Positions 36,062 to 46,802 are shown, numbered from the stretch's first letter. The stretch: 64,000 nucleotides of DNA from Flavobacteriaceae bacterium (GCA_026710085.1 JAPORT010000005.1:1-64000); one strand, 5' to 3'. The notes: generated by a model not told the origin, from the letters alone. Numbers and translations: made by a program.

Positions 36062-37162
36062 CTATAAATCTTGACCAAATTGATCGATTAACCAAGTTCG
36101 CATCGAAGGAACAGCAACACTATATTTTTTATTCTTTTGTCGATGAAAAACCCCTTTTTCAACGGTTCTATCAAATAATTTTTCTGCTTCTTCTAAACTT
36201 GTTTTTTCTTTAAAAAAGTCAATGATGCTCTCATCTCGAAACTCATCTACGTTTCGATGAACAATCAAAAGCTCCGTAATCAACTCCGTTTCTTTGAGAG
36301 TCAATGTATCGAATCGTTCATCATAATAATCAAATCGTTTTTGTTCCCCATCTTTTAAAACCCAATTCAACCCTTCCATCGTTAATTTGTTAGGATGTTT
36401 CTTTATCCATTCCGATGCAGATCGACCATAAGCATTAATATGATGTGGCCATCCATGAGTAAACTCAGTTATTTTTTCTATCCAAAGTTTTGACTGAATT
36501 GTTTGATCCAATCCACCCTCTTGATATATCCAATCTTTAAGAATTTCTTGTTCTGAAAGTTTATCCAACTTCTCTAAATTAACAATAGATTTATCATCCA
36601 ATATAGAGACTCCAAAATTTTGAATGATCTTTTTTGTCATTCCTAGTCCTGATATGACAAACACTAATGGAACTCTAAATTTATTATTATGAATGTTATC
36701 TAATACTTTTTTAGTGTCTTTGAAAATTTGGAAGTCTGCATTCAACACATCTGCCAGATGTTGCCCCTCATCTAACATTAATAATAACGGTTTTTTAGAT
36801 GACTCCAAAATTTGTAATACTGACTTTTCATTGATTGAAAAAACTCCTTCCATGCCAAGACCGTAAGCACTTGCTCCTGCCTTAAGTTCTTTTAATTTTA
36901 TTGTATAATCTTTATGAAGATATTTTCTTAACTCATGAGCATCCCATAACCCATCATGGCTTATTTCAACAACGCCCCATTCTTCTGCAACACCTAATTC
37001 TTTGAATTCTTCCAACAACGCGCTTTTTCCAACACCTGGAGAACCTTGAATGATGAAAATAGTTCCCCCATTTTCAATTTTTGCAATATTTAAGGTTCCT
37101 CTAAACAAGTCAAGCTCTTCTTTTCTTCCATGAAAATATTTTGCTTTTCCTCGATTTCTCAT
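36062..37162 (-). CDS. AAA-type (ORC/STAND-like) ATPase, intact paralogue
   Basis: 366 residues. A short basic start leads into YFHGRKEELDLFRGTL, the entry typical of AAA modules that sense or load partners. Walker A is GSPGVGKSAL (about 40-49), Walker B is LLLMLDEGQHL, sensor-like region VFVISGLGM, and a helical/winged C-terminal part ends VAVPSMRTWLIDQFG. No nuclease or other effector domain is fused. Function unknown; such stand-alone ATPases occur in variable islands and may need a partner. A broken copy lies just upstream in transcription (37886-39035). Confidence 0.75.
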   Translation of the reverse strand: MRNRGKAKYFHGRKEELDLFRGTLNIAKIENGGTIFIIQGSPGVGKSALLEEFKELGVAEEWGVVEISHDGLWDAHELRKYLHKDYTIKLKELKAGASAYGLGMEGVFSINEKSVLQILESSKKPLLLMLDEGQHLADVLNADFQIFKDTKKVLDNIHNNKFRVPLVFVISGLGMTKKIIQNFGVSILDDKSIVNLEKLDKLSEQEILKDWIYQEGGLDQTIQSKLWIEKITEFTHGWPHHINAYGRSASEWIKKHPNKLTMEGLNWVLKDGEQKRFDYYDERFDTLTLKETELITELLIVHRNVDEFRDESIIDFFKEKTSLEEAEKLFDRTVEKGVFHRQKNKKYSVAVPSMRTWLIDQFGQDL

Positions 37163-37885
37163 ACATTAACGAAGGTACGAAACTTGAATTGTTAAATTTA
37201 ATCCTTTAGATAACACGTCGATTCAAGTGTCATTAAATGTGTTAGTTCAATCACGGTATATTCCAATGTTTTATCTCTATTATAGGGTTTTATAAAAATC
37301 AAAAAGATTCAAAAACTTCCGATCGGCGGTCTTGTTTTTCTGTGCGGGCTAAAACTCTATCCACACTAATCGTGATAGAACAAAAATGAAAGCCATTTTC
37401 ATCTTTCCACTCATTGCTTTATTGCTGATAATCATCGCACCGATTGTGCTATGGTATTTCATTTATATTAGAAATTGGCAGTAGAGATCGATCCCCTACT
37501 GCAAACTTAATTTCCGAAAGAAAGCTTAATATTCCACCCAATATTGGCATAGTGGTTTTTCCACAACTTGACCCCTGTAGCACTAGCCGTTTCAATAGGA
37601 TAATTCACTTCATCGCTGATAATGCTCAATCATTGATGACCAAGGCCTTGGTTATGCGAAAAATCGTATCGAATCATTCGGGGAAGTAACATGGTGAATC
37701 TTCATGGTCTTGTTTGTTATGCTGACTCATGAAATGGATTTTAGAAAAAGGATGATGAAAGGAGAAATCTGCACCAAAGTGTTAAGGGCACGAGCAGAAA
37801 TCATTTGGTTATGAATCATCGAATACCCTACCCTCTTTATTCCCATCTTTCTTTGAATAAATTTTCGATGGATTCTCAGTTTTTT
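37163..37885. other. Mostly non-coding stretch between the two ATPase copies
   Basis: About 720 bases. One possible micro-gene (37386-37484) and an unconvincing 81-codon frame (37444-37689) are the only candidates. Parts around 37320-37380 are less AT-rich than the surroundings, perhaps decayed coding DNA. Confidence 0.4.
37386..37484 (+). CDS. Possible single-helix microprotein
   Basis: 32 codons: MKAIFIFPLIALLLIIIAP, then VLWYFIYIRNWQ and TAG. One hydrophobic helix with few charges. It could be a small membrane peptide, or chance. No ribosome-binding site stands out. Confidence 0.2.
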   Translation: MKAIFIFPLIALLLIIIAPIVLWYFIYIRNWQ

Positions 37886-39035
37886 CTATTGTTTCCCCTT
37901 CTTTATTGAATCTTTATTTGGTTGTGTCAAACGTCCTTTTATGTTTCCAAATTGTTCTATCATCCAAGTCCTCATCGATGGCATTGGAACAGAATAGGAA
38001 CCATCTTTTTGTTTATGAAACACGCCTCTTTGCACTAGTTCATTAAAAAAAGATTTTGGATTCTTAATAACATTATGGTCATTGAAATAATTGATAAAAT
38101 ATTCTTTTTCAATTTCTTTATGATCCTGAATAAATTCAGTCATGGCTCTTTTTTCCATTTTACTAAAATCATGTGTTCTATCATCATAATAGTCATGTCT
38201 TGACTTTTGCCCTTTTATCAAAATCTCATTTAACACCGTATCATTTAAAACACCTTTACTTTCTTTTAAACATCGAATAATATCAAGACCATAGGATTCT
38301 ATATGGCTTGCCCATTGTTGGGTTTGTTCATAAATGACATCGATCCACTTTTCAATATTGGGATCATTCTTGTTCGCTCCACCTCTTTGAACAATCCAAT
38401 AATATATCAGTTTTCTTTCAGCTCGTTTATCTATTTTTTGAAGATTGATGATGGAGTTTTTTGCAAACCTAGATATGTCAAGTTGCTTTAAAATACTCTG
38501 TGTATTAGCTAATCCTCAAATTAAAAAAATAAATTGAGTATTCAATTTTTCATTATGAAATGTATCCATAACATCTCGAATCACTTTTGTTTCAAATTCG
38601 TTTTTAATTCTTTTCTTAGTCTCTGTGCTTCATCCAATACAATTAATGTTGGTTTTTTAACGGTTTTTAAGGGCATAATGAACGTGTGATAATTGATTTG
38701 CATTTCTGTTCCAATCTCAACACCTTTTCCATTGATGTTCAATGGAATTTTTGATTTTCTCCAAACTTTCCAAAAAGGGTCTCTTTTTAGTTTGTCTCTA
38801 AAATCTTGGATATGATACAAAGTCCTAGGATCAATTCTTATCACACGCCAACCTTTTTCTTCTAATTGATCCGATAATTCAAAAATTAAAGCGGATTTAC
38901 CAACGCCTGGCACACCTTGAATCAAAAAAGATGTGGCCCATTTTCATTTTTTAAATCCTCTAAAAAATCTTTAAATTGAGTCTTCTCCTCTTCCCTTCCA
39001 CAGAAATAATCAGCTTTTCCTCTATCAATGGACAT
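37886..39035 (-). pseudogene. Broken paralogue of the AAA-type ATPase
   Basis: Reading from ATG 39035: RGKADYFCGREEEKTQFKDF, a frameshift near 38930, then QGVPGVGKSAL (Walker A) and LIVLDEAQRL (Walker B) in a second frame. A further shift lies near 38600, then an in-frame TGA at 38516-38518 where the intact copy has Ser (VISG), then YYWIVQRGGANKN to the C-terminus VPMPSMRTWMIEQFG. The whole length aligns with the gene at 36062, so it is a diverged duplicate with at least three lesions. Confidence 0.85.
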
Positions 39036-39167
39036 GATTTATCTTTCAACTGCCGATATGATTCATTAGACGTATTAACGAATATAAAAATTCATCAAAA
39101 GATAAGATAAAACCCATTGAAAAACAGTTTCTTAACAACGGGATGTTACTCTTGAAAATGGATGAAT

Positions 39168-40700
39168 CTAAGTTTCGTAAATCATGTTCAGCATTTTTTC
39201 GGTGGCTTTGATAGCTGAAACGGTTTGATCGGAATCCAAACCTCTAGTTCGAAAATGTTTTTTGGAATCTTCCCAAGTGATGGTGGTTTCACAAAGCGAG
39301 TCGGAACTACTGCCAGGGGGTATTCGAACAAAATAGTCAATAAGCGTTGGAAGTTCGATTTTCTGTTTTGAATAAATTCTGTTTAAAGCATTCCAAAAAG
39401 CATCATATTGACCATCTCCTGAAGCATTTTCTTCAAAGAGTTGATCCCCTATTTGAACTGATACACTGGTTGAAGGCTTCAATCCCTTGGAATGAGTCAA
39501 CACGTAAGACTTGATTTTAACAACTTTTTCTTTACTATTTCCCAAAACATCAGAAATAATAAATGGTAAATCTTCAATGGTGACCTGTTCTTTTTTATCA
39601 CCCATTTCAATGACTCGCTTGGTGACCTTTTTGATTTGTTCATCATCAAGGGTTAGACCCAATTCTTGAAGGTTTTTTTCGACATTGGCTTTGCCGGATG
39701 TTTTTCCTAAATCATATCGGCGAGAACGTGAAAAACGTTCTGGTAATAAATCATTATGATATAAATCATTTTTTTTGTCCCCATCCGCATGAATTCCCGC
39801 TGTTTGAGTAAAGACATTGGCCCCAACCACTGGTTTGTTTTTGGGTATCGGAAGACCTGTAAACGTGGCAACCAACTTACTGACTCGAAATAAAGCAGAT
39901 TCATCAACATTGATTTTGACTTTTGGAAAAAAGTCTTTAATACCAACAACAACACTTTCTAACGGTGCATTTCCAGCTCGCTCTCCCATACCGTTAATGG
40001 TCAAATGCAAACCATTGATGCCAGATTTGACGGCTTCTAAAGCATTAGCAACGCCTAAGTCATAATCATTATGCCCATGAAAATCAAAATGTGTATTAGG
40101 ATATAATTCGGTGACTTCAGCTAAGTAATCCGAAAGCTCGTAATGATTTAAAATACCTAATGTATCAGGCAACAATATTCTTTTGACGTCAATATCAACT
40201 AATAAACGGATGTATTCCAATACATAATCTTTTGAATGACGCATTCCATTGCTCCAATCTTCTAAATAGACATTGGAACAAATACCATTTTGATTGGCAG
40301 TACTTACTGACTGCCTCACTTTTTCATAGTGTTGTTTTGGGGTTAACTTTAATTGATGTTTCAAATGATTTAAGGAACCCTTTGTTAGAATATTCTGGAC
40401 TTTAGCTTTGGAATCCAACAACCACTTTAAGGACTGACCACCATCTAAAAAGGTTAACACTTCGACCCTATTCGATACATTATTTTTAGATGCCCATTGC
40501 AAAATATCCTTAACCGCTTGAAATTCCCCATCCGATACTCTTGCTGATGCGACTTCGATTCGGTCGACCTTCAATTCATTGAGTAATAATTTGGCAAGTG
40601 TTAACTTTTCAGATGCCGTAAAGGACACGCCTGAAGTCTGCTCACCATCACGCAAAGTGGTATCGAGTATTTCTATTTTTTTTCCAATAAGATCAGGCAT
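39168..40700 (-). CDS. 2-Isopropylmalate synthase/citramalate synthase family protein with regulatory domain (second LeuA-type)
   Basis: 510 residues. Catalytic barrel with [32 protein letters not shown] (metal-binding HxH) and GMGERAGNAPLE; C-terminal LeuA dimer/allosteric domain (about 385-510) with VSVQIGDQLF and GDGQYDAFWNAL. It may be a 2-isopropylmalate synthase or an (R)-citramalate synthase feeding isoleucine; the sequence alone does not settle it. Nine bases after leuD on the same strand. Downstream in transcription comes the defence island, then leuB. Confidence 0.88.
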   Translation of the reverse strand: MPDLIGKKIEILDTTLRDGEQTSGVSFTASEKLTLAKLLLNELKVDRIEVASARVSDGEFQAVKDILQWASKNNVSNRVEVLTFLDGGQSLKWLLDSKAKVQNILTKGSLNHLKHQLKLTPKQHYEKVRQSVSTANQNGICSNVYLEDWSNGMRHSKDYVLEYIRLLVDIDVKRILLPDTLGILNHYELSDYLAEVTELYPNTHFDFHGHNDYDLGVANALEAVKSGINGLHLTINGMGERAGNAPLESVVVGIKDFFPKVKINVDESALFRVSKLVATFTGLPIPKNKPVVGANVFTQTAGIHADGDKKNDLYHNDLLPERFSRSRRYDLGKTSGKANVEKNLQELGLTLDDEQIKKVTKRVIEMGDKKEQVTIEDLPFIISDVLGNSKEKVVKIKSYVLTHSKGLKPSTSVSVQIGDQLFEENASGDGQYDAFWNALNRIYSKQKIELPTLIDYFVRIPPGSSSDSLCETTITWEDSKKHFRTRGLDSDQTVSAIKATEKMLNMIYET

Positions 40701-40708
40701 GTGTTCAA

Positions 40709-41305
40709 TCAGAAGGGTCGGTCAAAAGCAAAGTTGACAATTTCTTCTCTCTTGTCAACTAAAAAATCAATATCATCGAATCCATTCAAAAGATTGTTCT
40801 TTTTATAAGAATTGATGTCAAATGATTGAGATTGGTTGGAATCTAAAATGGTGAAAATTTGATTTGGGAGATCTATTTTAAATCGAGTTTGTGGACTCGA
40901 TTCGATAGCAGAGAAAATAGCCGATAGAAATTCGGGTGAAACAACGATTGGTAAAATACCAATATTCATAGCATTGTTTTTAAAAATATCCGCAAAGAAG
41001 CTAGAAACGACACATCGAAATCCATAATCATAAATGGCCCAAGCAGCATGCTCTCTTGAAGAACCCGAACCGAAGTTTTTACCGCCCACTAAAATTTTCC
41101 CACGATAGGTTGGGTTATTTAAAATAAAATCTTTTTTGGGAGTATCATCTTGGTGATATCGCCAATCTCGAAACAAATTTTCGCCAAATCCAATTCTTTC
41201 CGTGGCTTTTAAAAAACGTGCAGGAATGATTTGATCGGTATCTACATTTTCAATAGGTAATGGTACCGCAGTAGATTCTAATACATGAAAAGCTTCGTAA
41301 GCCAT
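40709..41305 (-). CDS. leuD: 3-Isopropylmalate dehydratase small subunit
   Basis: 198 residues. Swivel domain of isopropylmalate isomerase. Seen: PIENVDTDQIIPARFLK at the start, the GKNFGSGSSREHAAWAI substrate loop, and SSFFADIFKNNAMNIGILP. It forms a heterodimer with LeuC. Seven bases after leuC and nine before the second LeuA-type gene. Confidence 0.97.
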   Translation of the reverse strand: MAYEAFHVLESTAVPLPIENVDTDQIIPARFLKATERIGFGENLFRDWRYHQDDTPKKDFILNNPTYRGKILVGGKNFGSGSSREHAAWAIYDYGFRCVVSSFFADIFKNNAMNIGILPIVVSPEFLSAIFSAIESSPQTRFKIDLPNQIFTILDSNQSQSFDINSYKKNNLLNGFDDIDFLVDKREEIVNFAFDRPF

Positions 41306-41312
41306 TGGATAA

Positions 41313-42707
41313 TTAATTCAGTGTTCTTGGGTCAGTCACTCTTCCGGTAACTGCTGCTGCTGCTGCTACAATCGGGCTTGCTAATATGGTCCTAGCACCA
41401 GGTCCTTGTCGTCCTTCAAAATTTCGGTTTGAAGTACTGACAGCATATTTTCCTGCTGGTATTTTATCATCATTCATGGCCAAACAAGCCGAACAACCTG
41501 GTTCACGCACCTCAAAACCAGAATCAATTAAATTTTGGAAGATGCCTTCACTTTTGATTTGTGTTAAAACATGATGAGATCCTGGAACCAACCAAACATG
41601 GACATCTTCTGACTTCTTTTTTCCCTTGACCACATTGGCAAACGCTCTAAAATCTTCAATTCGCCCATTGGTACAACTACCCAAAAAAACATAGTCGATC
41701 TTTTTTCCTAACATTGGTTCTCCTTCTTGATACCCCATATAATCCAACGATTTTTTAAAAGCCTGCTGTGAACCACAGACTTCAGAAGCTTTAGGAATTG
41801 TTTTTGAAATCCCAATCCCCATGCCCGGATTGGTGCCATAAGTCACCATGGGTTCAATATCTTCCGCATATAAATTGATTTCTCGATCAAATACGGCATC
41901 ATGATCTGTATAAAGTGTTTGCCAATACTCCATAGCCCGATGCCAATCCTCTCCATAAGGGGTATATTCTCGATGTTTAATGTATTGAAAGGTTTTTTCA
42001 TCCGGAGCCATCATGCCTCCTCGAGCACCCATTTCAATGCTTAGATTGCAAACGGTCATCCGCCCTTCCATCGTGAGATTTTTAAATACATCTCCGGTAT
42101 ACTCCACAAAGTGTCCCGTTGCTCCTGATGTAGTGATTTGAGAAATAATGTACAGGGCCACATCTTTGGCCAATACACTGGGGGGTAACTCACCATGAAC
42201 ATGGATACGCATTTTTTTTGGTTTCGGTTGCAAAATGCTTTGCGTAGCTAACACCATTTCAACTTCTGAGGTGCCAATACCAAAAGCCACAGCACCAAAG
42301 GCACCATGAGTTGAGGTGTGGGAATCACCACAGACAATCGTAGCTCCAGGCAGTGTAATCCCATTTTCTGGACCAATCACATGTACAATTCCATTTTTAC
42401 GATGTCCTAATCCCCAATAAGGAATGCCATGTGTTCGAGCATTTTCTTCGAGCATTTTCAATTGCATGGCAGATTGCTTTTCTTGAACTGGAAGGTGTTG
42501 ATTGATCGTTGGTGTATTGTGATCGGCTGTAGCAAACGTTTTATTGGGATACAATACTTGAACGCCTTTCCTTTTGAGATTTAAAAAAGCGACCGGTGAA
42601 GTCACTTCATGAACTAAATGCCGGTCAATAAACAGAATATCGGGGCCATCTGAAATGGAATCAACGACGTGTGAATCCCAAACTTTATCGAAAAGTGTTT
42701 TTCCCAT
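41313..42707 (-). CDS. leuC: 3-Isopropylmalate dehydratase large subunit
   Basis: 464 residues, aconitase family, [4Fe-4S] enzyme. Iron-sulfur ligands are visible as the Cys of FLGSCTNGR and the two Cys of [11 protein letters not shown]. Other markers: [33 protein letters not shown] and [13 protein letters not shown]. Isomerises 2- to 3-isopropylmalate. Follows leuA by 19 bases. Confidence 0.97.
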   Translation of the reverse strand: MGKTLFDKVWDSHVVDSISDGPDILFIDRHLVHEVTSPVAFLNLKRKGVQVLYPNKTFATADHNTPTINQHLPVQEKQSAMQLKMLEENARTHGIPYWGLGHRKNGIVHVIGPENGITLPGATIVCGDSHTSTHGAFGAVAFGIGTSEVEMVLATQSILQPKPKKMRIHVHGELPPSVLAKDVALYIISQITTSGATGHFVEYTGDVFKNLTMEGRMTVCNLSIEMGARGGMMAPDEKTFQYIKHREYTPYGEDWHRAMEYWQTLYTDHDAVFDREINLYAEDIEPMVTYGTNPGMGIGISKTIPKASEVCGSQQAFKKSLDYMGYQEGEPMLGKKIDYVFLGSCTNGRIEDFRAFANVVKGKKKSEDVHVWLVPGSHHVLTQIKSEGIFQNLIDSGFEVREPGCSACLAMNDDKIPAGKYAVSTSNRNFEGRQGPGARTILASPIVAAAAAVTGRVTDPRTLN

Positions 42708-42726
42708 CTTATGTCATTAATAAATT

Positions 42727-43875
42727 CTAAATATTGGATTCACTGATAATCACAGGAATATCTTCGTCTTTTATTTCTTTTTTGCGATCTGCCCAAATTA
42801 AAAACTGATCATAGACTCTATCTAACTCAAGCTTACCAAATTCGTAGCCGATTTTTTTAGCTCGAAAAGCTAAAGCGGCACGTCCACTTCGGGCCGTTAA
42901 TACAATAGCTGAATCCGTCACACCCACATCTTTTGGATCAATGATTTCATAAGTTTCTCTTTTTTTTATGACCCCATCTTGATGGATTCCTGAGCTGTGG
43001 GCAAAAGCATTCATGCCAACGATAGCCTTATTAGGCTGAACAGGCATCCCCATCTCGGTCGATACCATGCGACTGGTTTGAAATAATAATTTTGAATTGA
43101 TTCGAGTATCTAAATTGAGATCGGGATGTTGACGTAAAATCATGACCACTTCTTCCAAAGAAGTGTTTCCAGCTCGCTCCCCTATTCCGTTAATCGTACA
43201 TTCAATTTGTCGAGCACCATTTTGGACGCCAGCTATGGAGTTTGCTGTTGCCAATCCCAAATCGTTATGACAATGACAAGACAAAATGGCTTTATCGATG
43301 TTTTTGATATTTTCTTTAAGGTATTTGATTTTGGCTCCATATTCTTCTGGCAAACAATACCCCGTGGTATCTGGAATATTTAAAACAGTAGCCCCGGCTT
43401 CAATGACCTTTTCACATACTAAAGCTAAAAATTCATTATCGGTTCTTCCAGCATCTTCAGCATAAAACTCAACATCTTCGACAAAACGCTTGGCATAGGC
43501 AACCGCCTTGATAGCTCTTTCTAAAATCTGCTCTCGAGAAGCATTGAATTTGTATTTGATATGATTATCTGATGTGCCGATACCCGTATGAATTCGAGGT
43601 TTTTTGGCATATTCTAATGCTTGTGCCGCCACTTTGATATCCTTTTCCACAGCTCGGGACAAGGCACAGACAACGGCGTTATTGATTGTTTTAGAAATTT
43701 GGGTGACACTATTAAAATCTCCAGGACTAGAAATTGGAAAACCGGCTTCCAAAACATCCACACCCAATTGGTCTAATTGAGCGGCTATTTTTAATTTTGT
43801 TTTGGTATCAAGTTTACAACCTGGAACTTGCTCTCCATCGCGTAACGTGGTATCAAAAATTTTGACAAAGTCCAT
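42727..43875 (-). CDS. leuA: 2-Isopropylmalate synthase, short form
   Basis: 382 residues. Condenses acetyl-CoA with 2-oxoisovalerate, the committed leucine step. Seen: [30 protein letters not shown] (metal-binding His pair) and [14 protein letters not shown]. The protein ends soon after the catalytic and linker domains and lacks the C-terminal dimerisation/leucine-binding domain that is present in the gene at 39168. So direct feedback inhibition through that domain is not possible for this copy. First gene of the leu cluster; a gene on the other strand starts 141 bases away. Confidence 0.93.
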   Translation of the reverse strand: MDFVKIFDTTLRDGEQVPGCKLDTKTKLKIAAQLDQLGVDVLEAGFPISSPGDFNSVTQISKTINNAVVCALSRAVEKDIKVAAQALEYAKKPRIHTGIGTSDNHIKYKFNASREQILERAIKAVAYAKRFVEDVEFYAEDAGRTDNEFLALVCEKVIEAGATVLNIPDTTGYCLPEEYGAKIKYLKENIKNIDKAILSCHCHNDLGLATANSIAGVQNGARQIECTINGIGERAGNTSLEEVVMILRQHPDLNLDTRINSKLLFQTSRMVSTEMGMPVQPNKAIVGMNAFAHSSGIHQDGVIKKRETYEIIDPKDVGVTDSAIVLTARSGRAALAFRAKKIGYEFGKLELDRVYDQFLIWADRKKEIKDEDIPVIISESNI

Positions 43876-44016
43876 ACAAATGGAAACTATTTGGATAAAC
43901 TAAAATACTGAATCATTCATTGATTGAATCGTTCTTTTAAAATTATTACAATATCCAAAGGTCATCTATAGGATTTAATATGCTAAATATCAGTATTTTA
44001 AAATATCATCCTTACT

Positions 44017-45591
44017 ATGATTAATCAAGTCAGAGACAATTTGTTTATTCTAGTAAAATCTCTGTCAAAATCTGAAAAGAGACAATTCAAGTTATATGTT
44101 GGACGTATGGATTCTAATGAAAATTCAAAGTACTTAGGGTTATTCAATTTACTAGACCGAATGGACACCTATAATGAAAAAACCATTTTGGATAGTAACG
44201 TGGCCACCAAACAACAATTGTCGAATTTGAAATCCCACTTATACAAACAAGTTTTAATCAGTCTTCGTTTGAATCCAATTCATAAAACGAGCCGACTTCA
44301 GGTAAGAGAACAACTTGATTTTGCAACAATTCTTTATAACAAAGGGCTCTATGGACAAAGTCTCAAACTCTTAGAGAAAGCAAAAGTTCAAGCTTTATCA
44401 TATGAAGAAAAGTACACCGCTTATGAAATCGTCGAGTTAGAAAAAGTCATCGAATCACAATACATCACTCGAGCTTTGAGCAATCGCAGTGAAGCTTTGG
44501 TCAAACAATCAGAACAATTAGAAAAACAAAATACGATTGCAACTAAGTTATCCAATCTTTCATTGAGACTTTATGAAAGGATGATTAAAATAGGCTACGC
44601 CAAAAGTGATGAAGAATACAGAGAAATCACTCATTTATTTTACGAAAATCTTCCCAAAGTGCATCTTGAAGATTTAGGTTTTAGAGAAAAGTTATGGTAT
44701 TACAAAACCTATGTTTGGTATGGTTTTTTGACTCAAGATTTTTTAAGAGCGTATCAATATTCAGTTAAATGGGTTGATATGTTTCATGATGATGTGAATA
44801 AAATTGTTCACCATCCTGTTTTTTATTTAAAGGGAAGTAACTATTTGATGGAATGTCTGAGCCTCTTAAAATATCCAGAAAAATTTCGAGAAACATTGAG
44901 TCAGATGCAAATCCGTATTGACAGCACGTTGTTTCCAGTGAACGATAACTTAAAAGCTCTTTGCTTTAAAATTAATTACATCAACCAATTGAACCTATGC
45001 TTTTTAGAGGGTAATTTTGATGCTGGACTTGAACTAATTCCTTCTATTTTAGAAGGGATTCGAGAAAATAAAACTCAGATTGACCCACACCATATCATGT
45101 TGTTTTATTACAAGATTGCCTGCGTTTATTTTGGAAAAGAACAATATGAAAATTGCATTGTGTATTTAGAAAAAATCATCAATAATAGAGAGCTGAAAAT
45201 GCGTCAAGATTTGTTGTGTTTTTCAAGAATTCTGCATGTCATCTCATTGTATGAAGCCGATTTAGATTATTTGATTGAGTCGAATTTAAAACAAACGTAT
45301 CGCTATTTGATTAAAATGGATGATTTACAAAAAGTACAAGAGGCGTTAATCCGTTTTATTCGGAAACTTCAAGATATCTATCCAGACGAGTTGAAGACAG
45401 AAATTGTGCACTTATATGAGGAACTAAAAACCTATGAAAACGATCCTTACCAACGTCGAGCCTTTTTATATTTAGATTTTCTTTCATGGCTAGAAAGTAA
45501 AATTCATCACAAGCCGATCGCTCTGATTATCAAAGAAAAGGCGGATTTACAAAATAGGAAACAAAAAGTCTCAAATAAACGCGTTCATTAA
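44017..45591 (+). CDS. Helical-repeat (TPR-like) protein, unknown function
   Basis: 524 residues, no signal peptide. Alpha-helical throughout, with repeated pairs of helices that look like degenerate TPRs (for instance GLYGQSLKLLEKAKVQALSY and EQYENCIVYLEKIINNREL). The start KSLSKSEKRQFKLYVGR suggests a helical cap. Similar uncharacterised proteins are common in Bacteroidota. It is divergent from leuA and stands alone. No catalytic motif seen; probably a scaffold or protein-binding protein. Confidence 0.65.
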   Translation: MINQVRDNLFILVKSLSKSEKRQFKLYVGRMDSNENSKYLGLFNLLDRMDTYNEKTILDSNVATKQQLSNLKSHLYKQVLISLRLNPIHKTSRLQVREQLDFATILYNKGLYGQSLKLLEKAKVQALSYEEKYTAYEIVELEKVIESQYITRALSNRSEALVKQSEQLEKQNTIATKLSNLSLRLYERMIKIGYAKSDEEYREITHLFYENLPKVHLEDLGFREKLWYYKTYVWYGFLTQDFLRAYQYSVKWVDMFHDDVNKIVHHPVFYLKGSNYLMECLSLLKYPEKFRETLSQMQIRIDSTLFPVNDNLKALCFKINYINQLNLCFLEGNFDAGLELIPSILEGIRENKTQIDPHHIMLFYYKIACVYFGKEQYENCIVYLEKIINNRELKMRQDLLCFSRILHVISLYEADLDYLIESNLKQTYRYLIKMDDLQKVQEALIRFIRKLQDIYPDELKTEIVHLYEELKTYENDPYQRRAFLYLDFLSWLESKIHHKPIALIIKEKADLQNRKQKVSNKRVH

Positions 45592-45802
45592 CATGAGTTT
45601 AGAGAAAAGAACTTTGTGAATCTTTCAAAGAACGAAACGTTGAGAAGTTCTAAGTTAAAGTAACTGAATTGAAATAAACCGTTTTAAAAATCAACGTTGA
45701 CAAAGGCATCCTCATTTAAGCAACAACAAAGGTCAACACAGATCATTTAAAATATGGTTCCGAAAATATGATACAACATAGTGGCCTATCAAGCCATTAG
45801 AG

Positions 45803-46615
45803 TCAATATTGTTCTGATTCATTCGGAAAATCTTGTGATTTTACATCCGAATTATATTGTTTGACAGCTGCGACGATAAGTTCTTGAAGATTTAAATATC
45901 TCCTTAAAAATCGAGGATGAAATTCTTGAGTCATTCCTAACATATCGTGCAAAACCAAAACCTGTCCGTCGACATCTTTCCCAGCGCCAATCCCTATTAC
46001 GGGAACTTTAAGTTTGCTTGTTACAGTCTTTGCTAGAGAAGCCGGTATTTTTTCTAAAAGGACACCAAAACAACCCAACTCTTGCAATAATTCAGCATCT
46101 TTAATCAACTGATGAGCTTCGGTTTTTTCTTTTGCCCTGACAGCATAGGTTCCAAACTTATAAATCGATTGAGGTGTTAATCCCAAATGTCCGATGACAG
46201 GAATCCCAGCTTGCAAAATCCGCTCGATGGACTCCTTCACTTCAAACCCCCCTTCTAGTTTAACGGCATGTGCTCCGGATTCTTTCATGATTCGAATGGC
46301 TGAACGCAATGCCTCTTTGGAATCTGCTTGATACGTGCCAAAGGGTAAATCTACGACGACAAGTGCTCGTTCGACAGCACGAACCACACTTGTCGCGTGA
46401 TAAATCATTTGATCTAAAGTTATCGGTAATGTTGTTCTATTGCCAGCAATCACATTAGAAGCGGAATCCCCAACGAGCACCACATCGATTCCTGCACTGT
46501 CAATCAATTTAGCCAACGTATAACTATATGACGTCAGCATGGAGATTTTCTCCCCCATTGATTTCATTCTCATCAATGTTTTGGTGGTGATTTTGGTATA
46601 ATTAGTTTTTATCAT
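45803..46615 (-). CDS. panB: 3-Methyl-2-oxobutanoate hydroxymethyltransferase
   Basis: 270 residues. First step of pantothenate (CoA) synthesis, making ketopantoate from 2-oxoisovalerate and methylene-tetrahydrofolate. Seen: [20 protein letters not shown] with the magnesium-binding Asp, [24 protein letters not shown] and [20 protein letters not shown]. It shares the precursor 2-oxoisovalerate with leuA. Stands alone, reverse, next to dnaK on the other strand. Confidence 0.95.
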   Translation of the reverse strand: MIKTNYTKITTKTLMRMKSMGEKISMLTSYSYTLAKLIDSAGIDVVLVGDSASNVIAGNRTTLPITLDQMIYHATSVVRAVERALVVVDLPFGTYQADSKEALRSAIRIMKESGAHAVKLEGGFEVKESIERILQAGIPVIGHLGLTPQSIYKFGTYAVRAKEKTEAHQLIKDAELLQELGCFGVLLEKIPASLAKTVTSKLKVPVIGIGAGKDVDGQVLVLHDMLGMTQEFHPRFLRRYLNLQELIVAAVKQYNSDVKSQDFPNESEQY

Positions 46616-46719
46616 TTAGAAGAAAAGAGATGCTAAAATAAAATTTGATGGTTTAACGTCCATGGGTTAACTCAATAAAATACATGTAAAAAAATCAAAT
46701 GATGTTTTTGTTAAGTTTA

Positions 46720-46732
46720 TGACATATTGTCA
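46720..46732. promoter_or_regulatory. Inverted repeat upstream of dnaK
   Basis: Perfect TGACA-TAT-TGTCA palindrome, about 70 bases before the dnaK ATG and 105 bases from the panB start on the other strand. It could be an operator for either gene. It is not the CIRCE element of HrcA. Confidence 0.3.
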
Positions 46733-46802
46733 CATTGATTGTGTTGCTTGTTGCGTGGCACATTTGTTGAGTTGTTTGATAAAGTTATATTGAATAAAAA
46801 TC

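Noticed and set aside
37444..37689. 81-codon frame between the ATPase copies
   Set aside because: No start signal, mixed composition and no family; more likely decayed DNA.
21667..39167. Integrative element or prophage as carrier of the second accessory tract
   Set aside because: No integrase, transfer, capsid or replication gene and no clear flanking direct repeat could be found.
46720..46732. CIRCE heat-shock operator at dnaK
   Set aside because: The palindrome has 5-bp arms and a 3-base gap, unlike the 9-9-9 CIRCE layout.
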